Positions 10,301 through 17,934 of a stretch of DNA of 38,342 bases are shown piece by piece; position 1 is the stretch's first letter, and each line of letters opens with the position of its first letter. A program made the position numbers and the translations under genes. Source of the stretch: Robertmurraya sp. (GTDB lineage Bacteria; Bacillota; Bacilli; Bacillales; Cytobacillaceae); NCBI GenBank assembly GCA_025451895.1, contig JANWJP010000012.1, positions 1 through 38,342 on the forward strand. The letters run 5' to 3'. The notes below the pieces were generated by a model, which saw only the letters and a list, made by a program, of their open reading frames with translations, made no database searches and was not told where the DNA came from.

Positions 10301-11488
10301 ATGGTTGGACCATTAGAAGGAATTAAAGTATTAGAACTGTCAAGAACACTGGCAGGTCCTTTTTGCAGCATGCAGCTGGCGGATATGGGAGCAGACGTAA
10401 TAAAGGTTGAACAGCCGGGACTCGGGGATGAAACGCGGAACTATATTCCTCCGGAGTTAAACGGTGAATCAACCTATTTTATGAGTCTGAACAAAAATAA
10501 ACGGGCGATTACGTTGAATTTGAAAACAGAAGAAGGACAAGCCATCGTCAAAAAACTTGCAGCAGAAGCGGATGTATTAATTGAAAACTTCCGCAACGGA
10601 ACGATGGAGAGGTTTGGTTTAGGTTATGATGTGCTGAAAGAAATCAATCCGCGTCTTGTCTATTGCGCAGTCAGCGGGTTTGGAAGAACCGGTCCGATGA
10701 AGGATGAGCCGGCCTATGATTTGCTTATGCAGGGCTTTGGAGGATTAATGAGCGTGACCGGAGAACCCGGACAAGCACCGGTAAAGGTCGGCTATTCCAT
10801 CGTTGATGTAGCGACAGGATTGTATGCTGCGCTCGGTGTTACGATGGCCTTATTTGCAAGAGAAAAAACAGGCAAAGGACAATATGTCGAAGCGTCTCTG
10901 TTAGATTCCGTTGTCGCTTTATCAAATTATGCCGGACAGGCGGCTCTCAGTACCGGTAAAGCACCGGGCCGTTACGGTTCCGCCCATCCGACGCTTGTTC
11001 CGTATCAAGCTTTTGAAACAAGGGATGGTTATTGTATTATTGCCGTTCCAAATGACGGGTTATGGCGGAAAATGTGTGATGCCTTGAAGTTAACGGAATT
11101 AAAGGATCATCCGAAATTTTCAATCAATGCGGATCGGGTTGCGAACCGGGAAGAATTGGTGGCAATTTTAACAGAATATACAAAGCAAAGAGAGTCAGCG
11201 GAAATCATTGATAAATTGAAACGGGCCGGTGTTCCGAGCGGACCGATTCATAATCTCGCAGAGTTGATGGCTCATCCACAAGTACAGGCCCGAGAATTAA
11301 TTCAGGAAGTTGAACATCCGAAAGTCGGCAGGATGAAAATATTAGGGGTGCCGCTGAAGTTATCTGAGACACCGGGGGCTGTCCGCAAGGCACCCCCTCT
11401 GTTGGGAGAAAACACAGAGGAAGTATTGGAGTCATTGGGTTATTGCGTTGAAGAAATTGCCCGCTTAAGGGAGAAAGGGGTCATTTAA
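10301..11488 (+). CDS. Family III CoA-transferase (CaiB/BaiF type)
   Basis: Enzymes of this family move CoA between two carboxylic acids through an aspartyl-CoA intermediate; some relatives are racemases of 2-methylacyl-CoA. The 395-residue length is typical. The N terminus GIKVLELSRTLAGPFCSMQLADMGADVIKVE is the family signature, and Asp169 in GYSIVDVATG is the predicted catalytic residue. The ATG follows GGAGGAA. It is the first of three genes with small gaps, so it probably activates the substrate acid that the next two enzymes oxidise. Donor and acceptor cannot be read from sequence. Confidence 0.88.
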   Translation: MVGPLEGIKVLELSRTLAGPFCSMQLADMGADVIKVEQPGLGDETRNYIPPELNGESTYFMSLNKNKRAITLNLKTEEGQAIVKKLAAEADVLIENFRNGTMERFGLGYDVLKEINPRLVYCAVSGFGRTGPMKDEPAYDLLMQGFGGLMSVTGEPGQAPVKVGYSIVDVATGLYAALGVTMALFAREKTGKGQYVEASLLDSVVALSNYAGQAALSTGKAPGRYGSAHPTLVPYQAFETRDGYCIIAVPNDGLWRKMCDALKLTELKDHPKFSINADRVANREELVAILTEYTKQRESAEIIDKLKRAGVPSGPIHNLAELMAHPQVQARELIQEVEHPKVGRMKILGVPLKLSETPGAVRKAPPLLGENTEEVLESLGYCVEEIARLREKGVI

Positions 11489-11489
11489 T

Positions 11490-12344
11490 ATGGTAAAAAA
11501 CATAGGTGTTATTGGTGCAGGGATAATGGGCCGCGGTATTGCTTATACCGCCGCATTATCCGGATTCAACGTTGTTCTCCAGGATATTTCCGAAGATGCA
11601 TTGGCACGTGCGAAAGACTATATTGAAAGTTTGCTGGAGAGAAGTGTGGAAAAAGGGTATGTTCAGCCTGATGAAAGAGAGCGCGCACTCACAAATCTTT
11701 CATACACGACAAAATTACAAGATGCAGCAAGGGATGCAGACTTGGTGATTGAAGCAGCGCTGGAAGTCATGGAAATCAAAATCGATATTTTTAAACAATT
11801 GGATGAATTCGCACCGGCTCATGCCGTTTTGGCGACCAATACTTCAACGATGAGTCCGACGGAAATTGCCGCTGCGACAAAGAGGCCGGAGCAGTGTATC
11901 GCGATGCATTTTTTTAATCCGGTTCACCGCATGAAATTAATTGAAATCATCAGAGGATTGGATACATCAGACGAAACAGTGGAAATGGTTAAGCAAACCG
12001 CTGAAAGATTCGGGAAAGAAACAGTTGAAGTCAACGAGTTCCCCGGGTTTGTCACAAGCAGGATGAATTGCCTGATTGGAAATGAAGCGATGAATATGCT
12101 GATGGAAGGAGTAGCATCGGCGGAAGATATTGATAAGGCGTTAAAACTTGGCTTGAACCATCCGATGGGGCCTCTCGAATTGGCAGATTTAGTCGGACTG
12201 GACACCCGCCTGCGAAACATGGAATACCTGTACAAACATTTGGGAGAAAAATATCGCCCGTCTCCACTGCTCGTTAAATATGTCAAAGCCGGCCGCCTCG
12301 GCAGAAAATCAGGACGCGGGTTTTATAAGTATGATGAAAAATAG
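11490..12344 (+). CDS. 3-hydroxyacyl-CoA (3-hydroxybutyryl-CoA) dehydrogenase
   Basis: This NAD(P)-dependent enzyme interconverts 3-hydroxyacyl-CoA and 3-ketoacyl-CoA. The 284-residue protein matches the stand-alone FadB2/Hbd family: dinucleotide-binding GAGIMGRG at 9-16, ATNTSTMSPTEIA at 115-127, and catalytic His140 in AMHFFNPVHRMKLIEI. The C-terminal domain ends RLGRKSGRGFYKY. The start lies 1 bp after the previous stop, which indicates one transcript with the CoA-transferase. No thiolase or enoyl-CoA hydratase gene is next to it, so the pathway must draw on enzymes elsewhere. Confidence 0.92.
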   Translation: MVKNIGVIGAGIMGRGIAYTAALSGFNVVLQDISEDALARAKDYIESLLERSVEKGYVQPDERERALTNLSYTTKLQDAARDADLVIEAALEVMEIKIDIFKQLDEFAPAHAVLATNTSTMSPTEIAAATKRPEQCIAMHFFNPVHRMKLIEIIRGLDTSDETVEMVKQTAERFGKETVEVNEFPGFVTSRMNCLIGNEAMNMLMEGVASAEDIDKALKLGLNHPMGPLELADLVGLDTRLRNMEYLYKHLGEKYRPSPLLVKYVKAGRLGRKSGRGFYKYDEK

Positions 12345-12359
12345 AAAGGAAAGAGAAAA

Positions 12360-13508
12360 TTGGACTTTAAATTATCAGAGGATATAGAAATTTTAAAACA
12401 GAGTGTTCGTGATTTTATTGAAAGTGAAGTCGATCCATTGGCAAATGAAATTGAAGAAACCGACGCGATTCCGGAAAAAATCATGCAAATGTCGAAGGAA
12501 ATGGGTTTATTCGGTTTAAGTATTCCGGAAGAATACGGCGGTGCCGGAATAGGAATGGTTGGAAAGTGCGCCATTTATGAAGAATTGGGCCGGACCCATA
12601 ACGGTTATACCACTGTCATTGGGGCTCATACGGGAATTGGCACCGTCGGAATTGTGGAAATGGGAAATGAAGAACAAAAGAGAAAATATCTTCCGAAAAT
12701 GGCAAGCGGTGAATGGATTGGAGCCTTTGCTCTTACTGAGCCGAGTGCCGGTTCGCATGCTGTGAATCTAAAAACATCAGCAGTGAAAAAGGGAGATAAA
12801 TATATTTTAAATGGCAGCAAACAATATATTACCAATGCACCAATTGCCGATGTCTTCACGGTGATGGCTGTTACAGATCCGGAGAAAGGAGCGAAAGGGA
12901 TCACCTCCTTCATTGTTGAAAAGGACTTCCCGGGCTTTATTGTTGGAAAGCCGGAAAAGAAAATGGGCCTTCACGGTTCTCATACAGCAGAAATATTCTT
13001 TGAGGATTGTGAAGTGCCGGCGTCAAATGTGCTCGGGGAAGAAGGACAAGGATATGTCAATGCCCTGAAAATATTGGCAAACGGGCGTGCGGGATTGGCA
13101 GCGCGCAATCTGGGCTCATGTGAAAAATTATTGGAATTATCGATTGAACATGCCTATAACCGTATCCAGTTCGGCAAACCCATTTTTGAGCAGCAAATTA
13201 TTCAGCATTATTTAGCTGAAATGGCTCTTGATATTGAAGCGTTAAGGAGTATGACGTATCGCGTTGCCTGGATGGTTGATCAGGGAATGAAAGTCATTAA
13301 AGAAGCAGCGATGGTGAAATTACTGGGTTCAGAGGTTTACAACCGTGTCGCGGATAAAGCAGTTCAAATTCATGGCGGAATAGGCTATATCGCCGAATTC
13401 CCGGTGGAAAGATTTTATCGTGATGCACGCATTACGAAAATTTACGAAGGAACATCTGAAATTCAAAAGAACATTATTGCTGCACAATTGAAAAAGGAGT
13501 ATTTGTAA
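12360..13508 (+). CDS. Acyl-CoA dehydrogenase
   Basis: This FAD enzyme makes the 2,3-double bond in an acyl-CoA and passes electrons to electron-transfer flavoprotein. The 382-residue length is standard. It starts with TTG behind AAAGGAAAGAG. Family motifs are ALTEPSAGS at 124-132, the flavin and substrate region KQYITNA, and IYEGTSEIQ with the predicted catalytic base Glu363. One oddity: the usual GSDA after TEPSA reads GSHA, with His133 for Asp. It ends the CoA cassette. Short-chain or branched-chain substrates are typical of this size class, but the substrate is not determined. Confidence 0.92.
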   Translation: MDFKLSEDIEILKQSVRDFIESEVDPLANEIEETDAIPEKIMQMSKEMGLFGLSIPEEYGGAGIGMVGKCAIYEELGRTHNGYTTVIGAHTGIGTVGIVEMGNEEQKRKYLPKMASGEWIGAFALTEPSAGSHAVNLKTSAVKKGDKYILNGSKQYITNAPIADVFTVMAVTDPEKGAKGITSFIVEKDFPGFIVGKPEKKMGLHGSHTAEIFFEDCEVPASNVLGEEGQGYVNALKILANGRAGLAARNLGSCEKLLELSIEHAYNRIQFGKPIFEQQIIQHYLAEMALDIEALRSMTYRVAWMVDQGMKVIKEAAMVKLLGSEVYNRVADKAVQIHGGIGYIAEFPVERFYRDARITKIYEGTSEIQKNIIAAQLKKEYL

Positions 13509-13771
13509 TCGATTCACTTATTGCCCTTGGTTGTACGACATTTATGACTTCCCGGGGAAAATTCCTAAGCTTGGTCCTGATGCGAAGAGAACAGGAAAAG
13601 AATGCAAAAAAGCGGACAATTTTGGATGCTTTTGTGAAAGATTCATATGATTAGACTGTACTAGAGAAGACGATGGGAATCTGTTTTTCAGCTGAAATAT
13701 TTGCAAATGTTTTCGTTGAAACAGAAAAGATGTATTAATAAATAAAAGGTAATTCTGAAAAGCCGCACATG
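13509..13771 (+). other. Stretch without an intact gene behind the CoA cassette
   Basis: Short open frames exist but none has a start, ribosome site and length together. Together with the broken regulator behind it, this may be decayed coding DNA. Confidence 0.4.
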
Positions 13772-13820
13772 AAAATCCCTCATTTGGAAGCCTTGGCAGC
13801 AAATAAGGGATTTTCTTTTG
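13772..13820. terminator. Probable bidirectional terminator
   Basis: AAAATCCCT (13772-13780) pairs with AGGGATTTT (13806-13814) and is followed by TTTTCTTTTG. It could serve the CoA cassette on the plus strand and the regulator remnant on the minus strand. Confidence 0.55.
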
Positions 13821-13828
13821 TTTCTCCA

Positions 13829-14019
13829 TTATTTTAAATCTTTAATATGGTACTCCATCTTTTTTAATTTCCGGTATATGGATATGGTACTCCGGCTCAT
13901 CTGCAATTCTTTTACAGCCTTTGTGACATTCATATGCGATCGTTTTAAAGTGGAAAAGAACTTGTCATGAGCGTTCAATCGTGCATTGTTAAAAAAAGAG
14001 AATTGCAGTGTTGAGTTAT
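13829..14019 (-). pseudogene. C-terminal stump of a Fis-type (sigma-54-dependent) activator
   Basis: Read on the minus strand, the frame ending at the TAA at 13829 encodes MNVTKAVKELQMSRSTIS followed by IYRKLKKMEYHIKDLK. This is the Fis-type helix-turn-helix that closes RocR/NtrC-like activators, where the usual form is SRSTIYRKLKK. Here two extra residues (SI) interrupt it. Upstream the frame closes at a TGA near 14020 and no AAA+ domain (GAFTGA, WPGNVREL) is visible as far as yunC. It looks like the remains of a regulator of the neighbouring CoA cassette, since such activators often flank acyl-CoA operons. Confidence 0.6.
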
Positions 14020-14036
14020 TTATTCAATATTTTGCG

Positions 14037-14074
14037 AAAAACCTTGGGGAACATTCTCCAGGGTTTTTCTTTTG
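14037..14074. terminator. Strong hairpin in the gap before yunC
   Basis: A 14-bp stem (14037-14050 with 14055-14068) around ACAT, followed by TTTTTCTTTT on the plus strand. No intact gene leads into it, so it may be left over from a lost gene. The rest of 14075-14379 shows no gene. Confidence 0.6.
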
Positions 14075-14379
14075 CAAATTGAAACAATTTTTGCCGGGCC
14101 GGTATGGACATATTCCATTGGCTGATGATGATTCGATATTCAGTGAATGGACCGGCCGATTCGGAGAAGGTTCCGCCGCTCCCCGGTATTTGTTCATCCG
14201 TCCATTCACTTCTATAAGCTAAATTTACAGTCCGCTCAATGTAAATCTTTTATTCAGCAAAGACTGCCCCGTTTTTCTTCCCGCAGATTCCGGTTTGTGA
14301 ACCGTATATGATAATAGCCCGTCACCATTGGACTGCCCTGTTCATACATTATTAACGGAAGGGAAGGAGTGCAGAAATC

Positions 14380-14682
14380 ATGATAGAGCTAACACCTCTC
14401 GATATAGAAGGACACATATTCTTAAGCGTGTCCGTAAAACTGCCAAAGACAAATTTGCTCGTTGTTACAAACGATAAAGGATATATTATGTGCGGTGCTT
14501 TAGACGTGGCGTTGCTAAATGAACGGTTAAAAGATCGGAAAGTGATTGCCGGAAGAGCTGTCGGGGTAAAAACGATCGGAGAGCTTCTTGATGCGCCGCT
14601 TGAGTCGGTGACCCTTGAAGCAGAAGCGTTAGGGATTCATAAGGGAATGATTGGCAGGGAGGCCCTTTTGAAAATGCTTTGA
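14380..14682 (+). CDS. yunC: YunC family protein (DUF1805)
   Basis: This 100-residue protein matches B. subtilis YunC of the DUF1805 family, whose biochemical role is not established. Visible traits are the N-terminal MIELTPLDIEGH, a central GYIMCGALDVALLNERLKDRK block and the C-terminal IHKGMIGREALLKML. It is soluble, with no signal peptide. The ATG follows GGGAAGGAG. Its place beside yunB is the same partnership as in B. subtilis. Confidence 0.85.
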   Translation: MIELTPLDIEGHIFLSVSVKLPKTNLLVVTNDKGYIMCGALDVALLNERLKDRKVIAGRAVGVKTIGELLDAPLESVTLEAEALGIHKGMIGREALLKML

Positions 14683-14706
14683 TCTTCCGGTTGCCGGCAT
14701 CTTTTG
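14681..14706 (+). terminator. Possible weak terminator after yunC
   Basis: GAT-CCGG and CCGG-ATC arms (14681-14701) overlap the yunC stop and run into TTTT. Confidence 0.4.
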
Positions 14707-14806
14707 GGCCTTTCTATTCCCGCTTAAAAATCATTCAGAAAAACAAGTTTTTGAGTTAGTTCCCCCTAAAGCAGCATAAGTATAGCTTAGTAAGGGGGTT
14801 TTCTTT

Positions 14807-15541
14807 TTGGTTAAATTCCGCAGAAGACGACATCGCAAAGGCCCGTTGCCATTTAAATATGTTCTCCTGATTTCATTTTTGTTTTTTGTCCTTTCGACGG
14901 CGTTGGGATTATGGATTGTTAACAAAAGCTTAAAACCGACATTAATGTCCTTTGCTGAATCACAAACAAGGCAAATCGCTTCCCTGGCCATAAGCAAAGC
15001 GGGCATGGAGCGGGAGGCTGTCGATATTCATGAAGTGATCATAAAGGATCCGGAAAGTGATCTGATTTATTTTGACACGGAAAAAATAAATAAAATCCGC
15101 GGGGAAACAGTAAGATTGATTTTGAAAAATATTAAATTGGCTGAAAGCGGTGATTTGGAGGAACTTGAGCAAATTTTGGAGTTTGATATGAAGAAAGGAA
15201 AGGACGAGGGGATTGTTTATTATATCCCGCTGGGAAAAGCGACAAATAATGCCCTGTTGGGTAATCTCGGTCCCCATATTCCGGTGGAATTCAGTACGAT
15301 TGGCCATTTGGAAGCAGATGTGGAAACAGAATTTAAAGAGGTCGGCATCAATAATGTGTATGTAGAAATTTTTGTAAGACTTACCGTGCGGATGCAAATC
15401 ATTATTCCTTTTGCCACTGAAGAGGCCGTGGTGAAACAAAAAATTCCCATTGCTTTGGGGATTCTCCCCGGGGAAGTGCCGCAATTTTATAATAAGGGTG
15501 GCCGGGGATTTATGCCTTCCCTGCAATTACCGGTAGACTAA
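14807..15541 (+). CDS. yunB: Sporulation protein YunB
   Basis: The 244-residue protein matches YunB, a conserved sporulation membrane protein of Bacilli; in B. subtilis the gene belongs to the mother-cell sigma-E regulon. The start is TTG, 8 nt after AAGGGGG. A very basic N terminus (FRRRRHRKG) leads into one membrane segment at about 17-40, and the remainder would lie outside the membrane or in the intermembrane space of the forespore. No catalytic motif is seen. The stop overlaps the promoter of the lysine riboswitch. Confidence 0.88.
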   Translation: MVKFRRRRHRKGPLPFKYVLLISFLFFVLSTALGLWIVNKSLKPTLMSFAESQTRQIASLAISKAGMEREAVDIHEVIIKDPESDLIYFDTEKINKIRGETVRLILKNIKLAESGDLEELEQILEFDMKKGKDEGIVYYIPLGKATNNALLGNLGPHIPVEFSTIGHLEADVETEFKEVGINNVYVEIFVRLTVRMQIIIPFATEEAVVKQKIPIALGILPGEVPQFYNKGGRGFMPSLQLPVD

Positions 15542-15562
15542 TTACATTGAAATTGTTATACT
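15534..15562 (+). promoter_or_regulatory. Promoter of the lysine riboswitch transcript
   Basis: TAGACT (15534-15539), a 17-bp spacer and TATACT (15557-15562); the -35 lies on the last codons of yunB. Confidence 0.5.
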
Positions 15563-15598
15563 GAAAACATAATTTCATATGTGCGACCTTATCATTTC

Positions 15599-15774
15599 GA
15601 TGGGGTAGAGGTGCAAAATTTAAGAGTAGGCATCGGGAGTTTGACAGCAATGATCGGCGCCGAAAGGAGATTTTGCCGAAGCAATTTAACGTGTCAGCGT
15701 TATTTTGCTGGTGTTGCTTTGAATAAGAGTAACACTGTCATTATGGAATTGCCATAATGGAGAGCTACAGATCG
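15599..15774 (+). ncRNA. Lysine riboswitch (L-box) aptamer
   Basis: Conserved L-box blocks occur in order: GGTAGAGGTGCA, TTTAAGAGTAGGC, GAAAGGAGATTTTGCCGAAG, TTTGCTGGTGTTGC, TTTGAATAAGAGTAACACTGTC and GGAGAGCTAC. The closing helix forms from CGAT..GTAG (15599-15608) with CTAC..ATCG (15765-15774). The pattern follows the B. subtilis lysC leader closely. Binding of lysine should favour the terminator behind it. Confidence 0.93.
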
Positions 15775-15796
15775 TGATGGAGAAACAAATTACTGT

Positions 15797-15839
15797 AAAA
15801 GGGTAATGATGGAATGTTCTCTGTCATTGCCCTTTTTTG
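15797..15839 (+). terminator. Lysine riboswitch terminator
   Basis: AAAGGGTAATGA (15798-15809) pairs with TCATTGCCCTTT (15824-15835), ending in TTTTTTG. It lies 22 nt after the aptamer and about 215 nt before the transporter start. Confidence 0.88.
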
Positions 15840-15845
15840 TTTTTT

Positions 15846-16055
15846 AAGCTTGTTAAATATTATTTACAGCCATGATTTTGCTTCGGCAACATGTCTGAAC
15901 TGAACGTTTGATGAATAATGGTATTTAACAGCAGCGTTATAAAAAATATTATTTTAGAATTGGCGGATGCGCAATTCATTATGCCAAAAATATTTTCGCC
16001 ATCGGCAAAAGATCTAAGATGCACTCTCCAATAAAATTTTTTAGGAGGATTTTTT
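15846..16055 (+). other. Leader between the lysine riboswitch and the NhaC-family gene
   Basis: About 210 nt without a gene; it holds the ribosome site TTAGGAGG at its end. I see no second riboswitch motif. Confidence 0.5.
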
Positions 16056-17621
16056 ATGACAAACACTGTTTTCTCTTTAATTCCGCCAATCCTGGCTATT
16101 ATTATGGTGATTGTGACTAAAAGGGTGCTGTTGTCGCTGGGGGTTGGAATTGTTTCAGCGGCGTTGATCCTGGCAGAGTTCAACTTGGCGGACACTTTGA
16201 AAATCACTTTTGATTCCTTTAAGAATTTAGTGGTTGTTGATGGAGGGCTGAACACTTGGAATATTTATATTATCCTTTTTCTGCTTATTTTGGGAGTAAT
16301 TACGGCATTTATATCGATCAACGGAGGCAGCCAGGCCTTTGGTGATTGGGCGATGAAGAGGGTGAAAACAAGAGTGGGGGCAAAACTGGTCGGAGCGGTA
16401 TTGGGAATTATTATTTTTATAGATGACTATTTTAATGCCCTCGCTGTCGGGCAAGTCTCCAGACCGATTACAGACAGGCACAAAATTTCCCGGGCAAAGC
16501 TCGCTTATATTATTGACTCCACTTCTGCACCTGTTTGTGTTATTTCTCCTGTATCGAGTTGGGGGGCTTATATTATCGCTTTGCTGGTGCCGATTCTTGC
16601 CGCCCACCAGATTACGGAATTTACTGCTTTTTCGGCATTTGTACAAATGATTCCCCTTAATTTTTATGTGCTGGCTGCCATACCGATGGTGTATATCGTT
16701 GCTGTCCGGAATATCAATTTGGGGGGAATGAAGGAGCATGAAGAGAGGGCAATAAAAACCGGGCAAGTGCTTGATCCGTCCAAAACGATTCCCGGGGAAA
16801 TAAAAAGTGATCTGGCCTCCAGTAAAAAAGGAAAGGTTTCCGACCTGGTGTTGCCAATCCTCGCTTTAGTTGCCGGAACGGTCGGTTCCTTGCTTTGGAC
16901 CGGTTACCAGGCGGTTGCCGGGAAAGCCACCATTCTGAAAATCTTTGAAAATACAGATGTTGCTAAATCATTGTTTATCGGCGGGATGTTTGGTCTATTG
17001 GTTGTATTATTGTTATTTTTCCGCCAGGCAGGAATACTGAAGGCAGTCCCGGGCAAAGTATTTTTTAAAGGTGTCACGGCAGGCGCGAAGTCGATGCTTC
17101 CCGCAGTATTCATTTTGATTTTTGCCTGGAGTATTTCAGATTTAATTGGCAGGTTAGAGACCGGTGCCTATCTGGCAGGGGTTGTGCAAAAAATAGATTT
17201 GAATATAGCCTGGTTACCGGCAATTTTATTTATCATTTCCGGGCTGATGGCTTTTGCTACAGGCACGTCCTGGGGAACCTTTGGCATTCTGCTGCCGATC
17301 GCCGGGGATATTGCTGCAGCAACTGATATAACAATTTTGCTTGCTTTGATGGCAGCTGTCCTGGCAGGTTCAGTGTTTGGTGATCACACTTCACCAATAT
17401 CGGATACAACGATCCTATCGTCAACAGGTGCCGGATGTAATCATATAGATCATGTATTAACACAGCTTCCATATGCATTATTGGCAGCCGGAATGGCAAT
17501 TATTGGCTTTTTGATTATCGGTTTTATCGGAAATATGTTGTTAGCGATGGCGGCTGTGCTGCTTTTGTTAACTGTATTCGCATTATTTGGACCAAAACTT
17601 GCGTTAAACGGTGAAAAATAA
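16056..17621 (+). CDS. NhaC-family transporter under lysine control (probable lysine transporter)
   Basis: The 521-residue protein is a polytopic membrane protein of the NhaC Na+/H+ antiporter family, with roughly a dozen hydrophobic segments. Family traits include the intramembrane acidic pair in IIIFIDDYFNALAVG and the conserved SVFGDHTSPISDTTILSSTG block near residues 445-465. The family name suggests Na+/H+ exchange, but the transcript starts with a lysine riboswitch. NhaC-type genes behind L-boxes have been proposed as lysine transporters, so lysine uptake is the better prediction. The ATG follows TTAGGAGG and a strong terminator follows the stop. Gene and riboswitch stand between yunB and lytH, which are closer together in B. 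subtilis, so this pair looks inserted. Confidence 0.85.
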   Translation: MTNTVFSLIPPILAIIMVIVTKRVLLSLGVGIVSAALILAEFNLADTLKITFDSFKNLVVVDGGLNTWNIYIILFLLILGVITAFISINGGSQAFGDWAMKRVKTRVGAKLVGAVLGIIIFIDDYFNALAVGQVSRPITDRHKISRAKLAYIIDSTSAPVCVISPVSSWGAYIIALLVPILAAHQITEFTAFSAFVQMIPLNFYVLAAIPMVYIVAVRNINLGGMKEHEERAIKTGQVLDPSKTIPGEIKSDLASSKKGKVSDLVLPILALVAGTVGSLLWTGYQAVAGKATILKIFENTDVAKSLFIGGMFGLLVVLLLFFRQAGILKAVPGKVFFKGVTAGAKSMLPAVFILIFAWSISDLIGRLETGAYLAGVVQKIDLNIAWLPAILFIISGLMAFATGTSWGTFGILLPIAGDIAAATDITILLALMAAVLAGSVFGDHTSPISDTTILSSTGAGCNHIDHVLTQLPYALLAAGMAIIGFLIIGFIGNMLLAMAAVLLLLTVFALFGPKLALNGEK

Positions 17622-17627
17622 CAGGTG

Positions 17628-17665
17628 AACGAAAAGACAAGAAAAAATCTTGTCTTTTCGTTTTT
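17628..17665 (+). terminator. Terminator of the NhaC-family gene
   Basis: A perfect 14-bp stem (17628-17641 with 17649-17662) is followed by a T run. Confidence 0.9.
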
Positions 17666-17725
17666 CACATATAAAAATATGAAATTTTACATGATTGTAA
17701 TGAATATATTTGAGTAACAAGGGGG

Positions 17726-17739
17726 TGAAAGCGCTTTTA
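17726..17739. promoter_or_regulatory. Candidate cre (CcpA) site upstream of metP
   Basis: TGAAAGCGCTTTTA differs from the cre consensus TGWNANCGNTNNCA at one position. It lies about 60 bp before the putative -10, where binding could either activate or repress. Confidence 0.45.
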
Positions 17740-17778
17740 TTCCGTGCAAATATTGATCATAACGTGTTTTACCTGATG

Positions 17779-17904
17779 TCCCATGATTCTGTAATATGTT
17801 ATAATAATTAAATAATTTAATAGAATGACAGAAGACTATGATTCGAATTGATATTTTTCAAAAACATTTATTTATCTAAAGTATCATTTTTCAGAATCAT
17901 GGGA
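17779..17904. repeat. 13-bp inverted repeats flanking the metP promoter region
   Basis: TCCCATGATTCTG (17779-17791) and its exact complement CAGAATCATGGGA (17892-17904) bracket 100 bp of A/T-rich DNA that includes the putative -10. The layout would fit two operator copies that could loop, or the ends of a small MITE-like insertion. I see no obvious flanking target duplication. Confidence 0.6.
17797..17805 (+). promoter_or_regulatory. Extended -10 promoter element of metP-metS
   Basis: TG-T-TATAAT (17797-17805) is a perfect extended -10 with a poor -35. The start point would be near 17812, leaving a leader of about 120 nt. Confidence 0.45.
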
Positions 17905-17934
17905 AGAAACAGACTGATAACAGGAGGTTAAAAG

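Noticed and set aside
13986-14222. 78-residue plus-strand frame before yunC
   Set aside because: It crosses a strong terminator hairpin and has no ribosome site.
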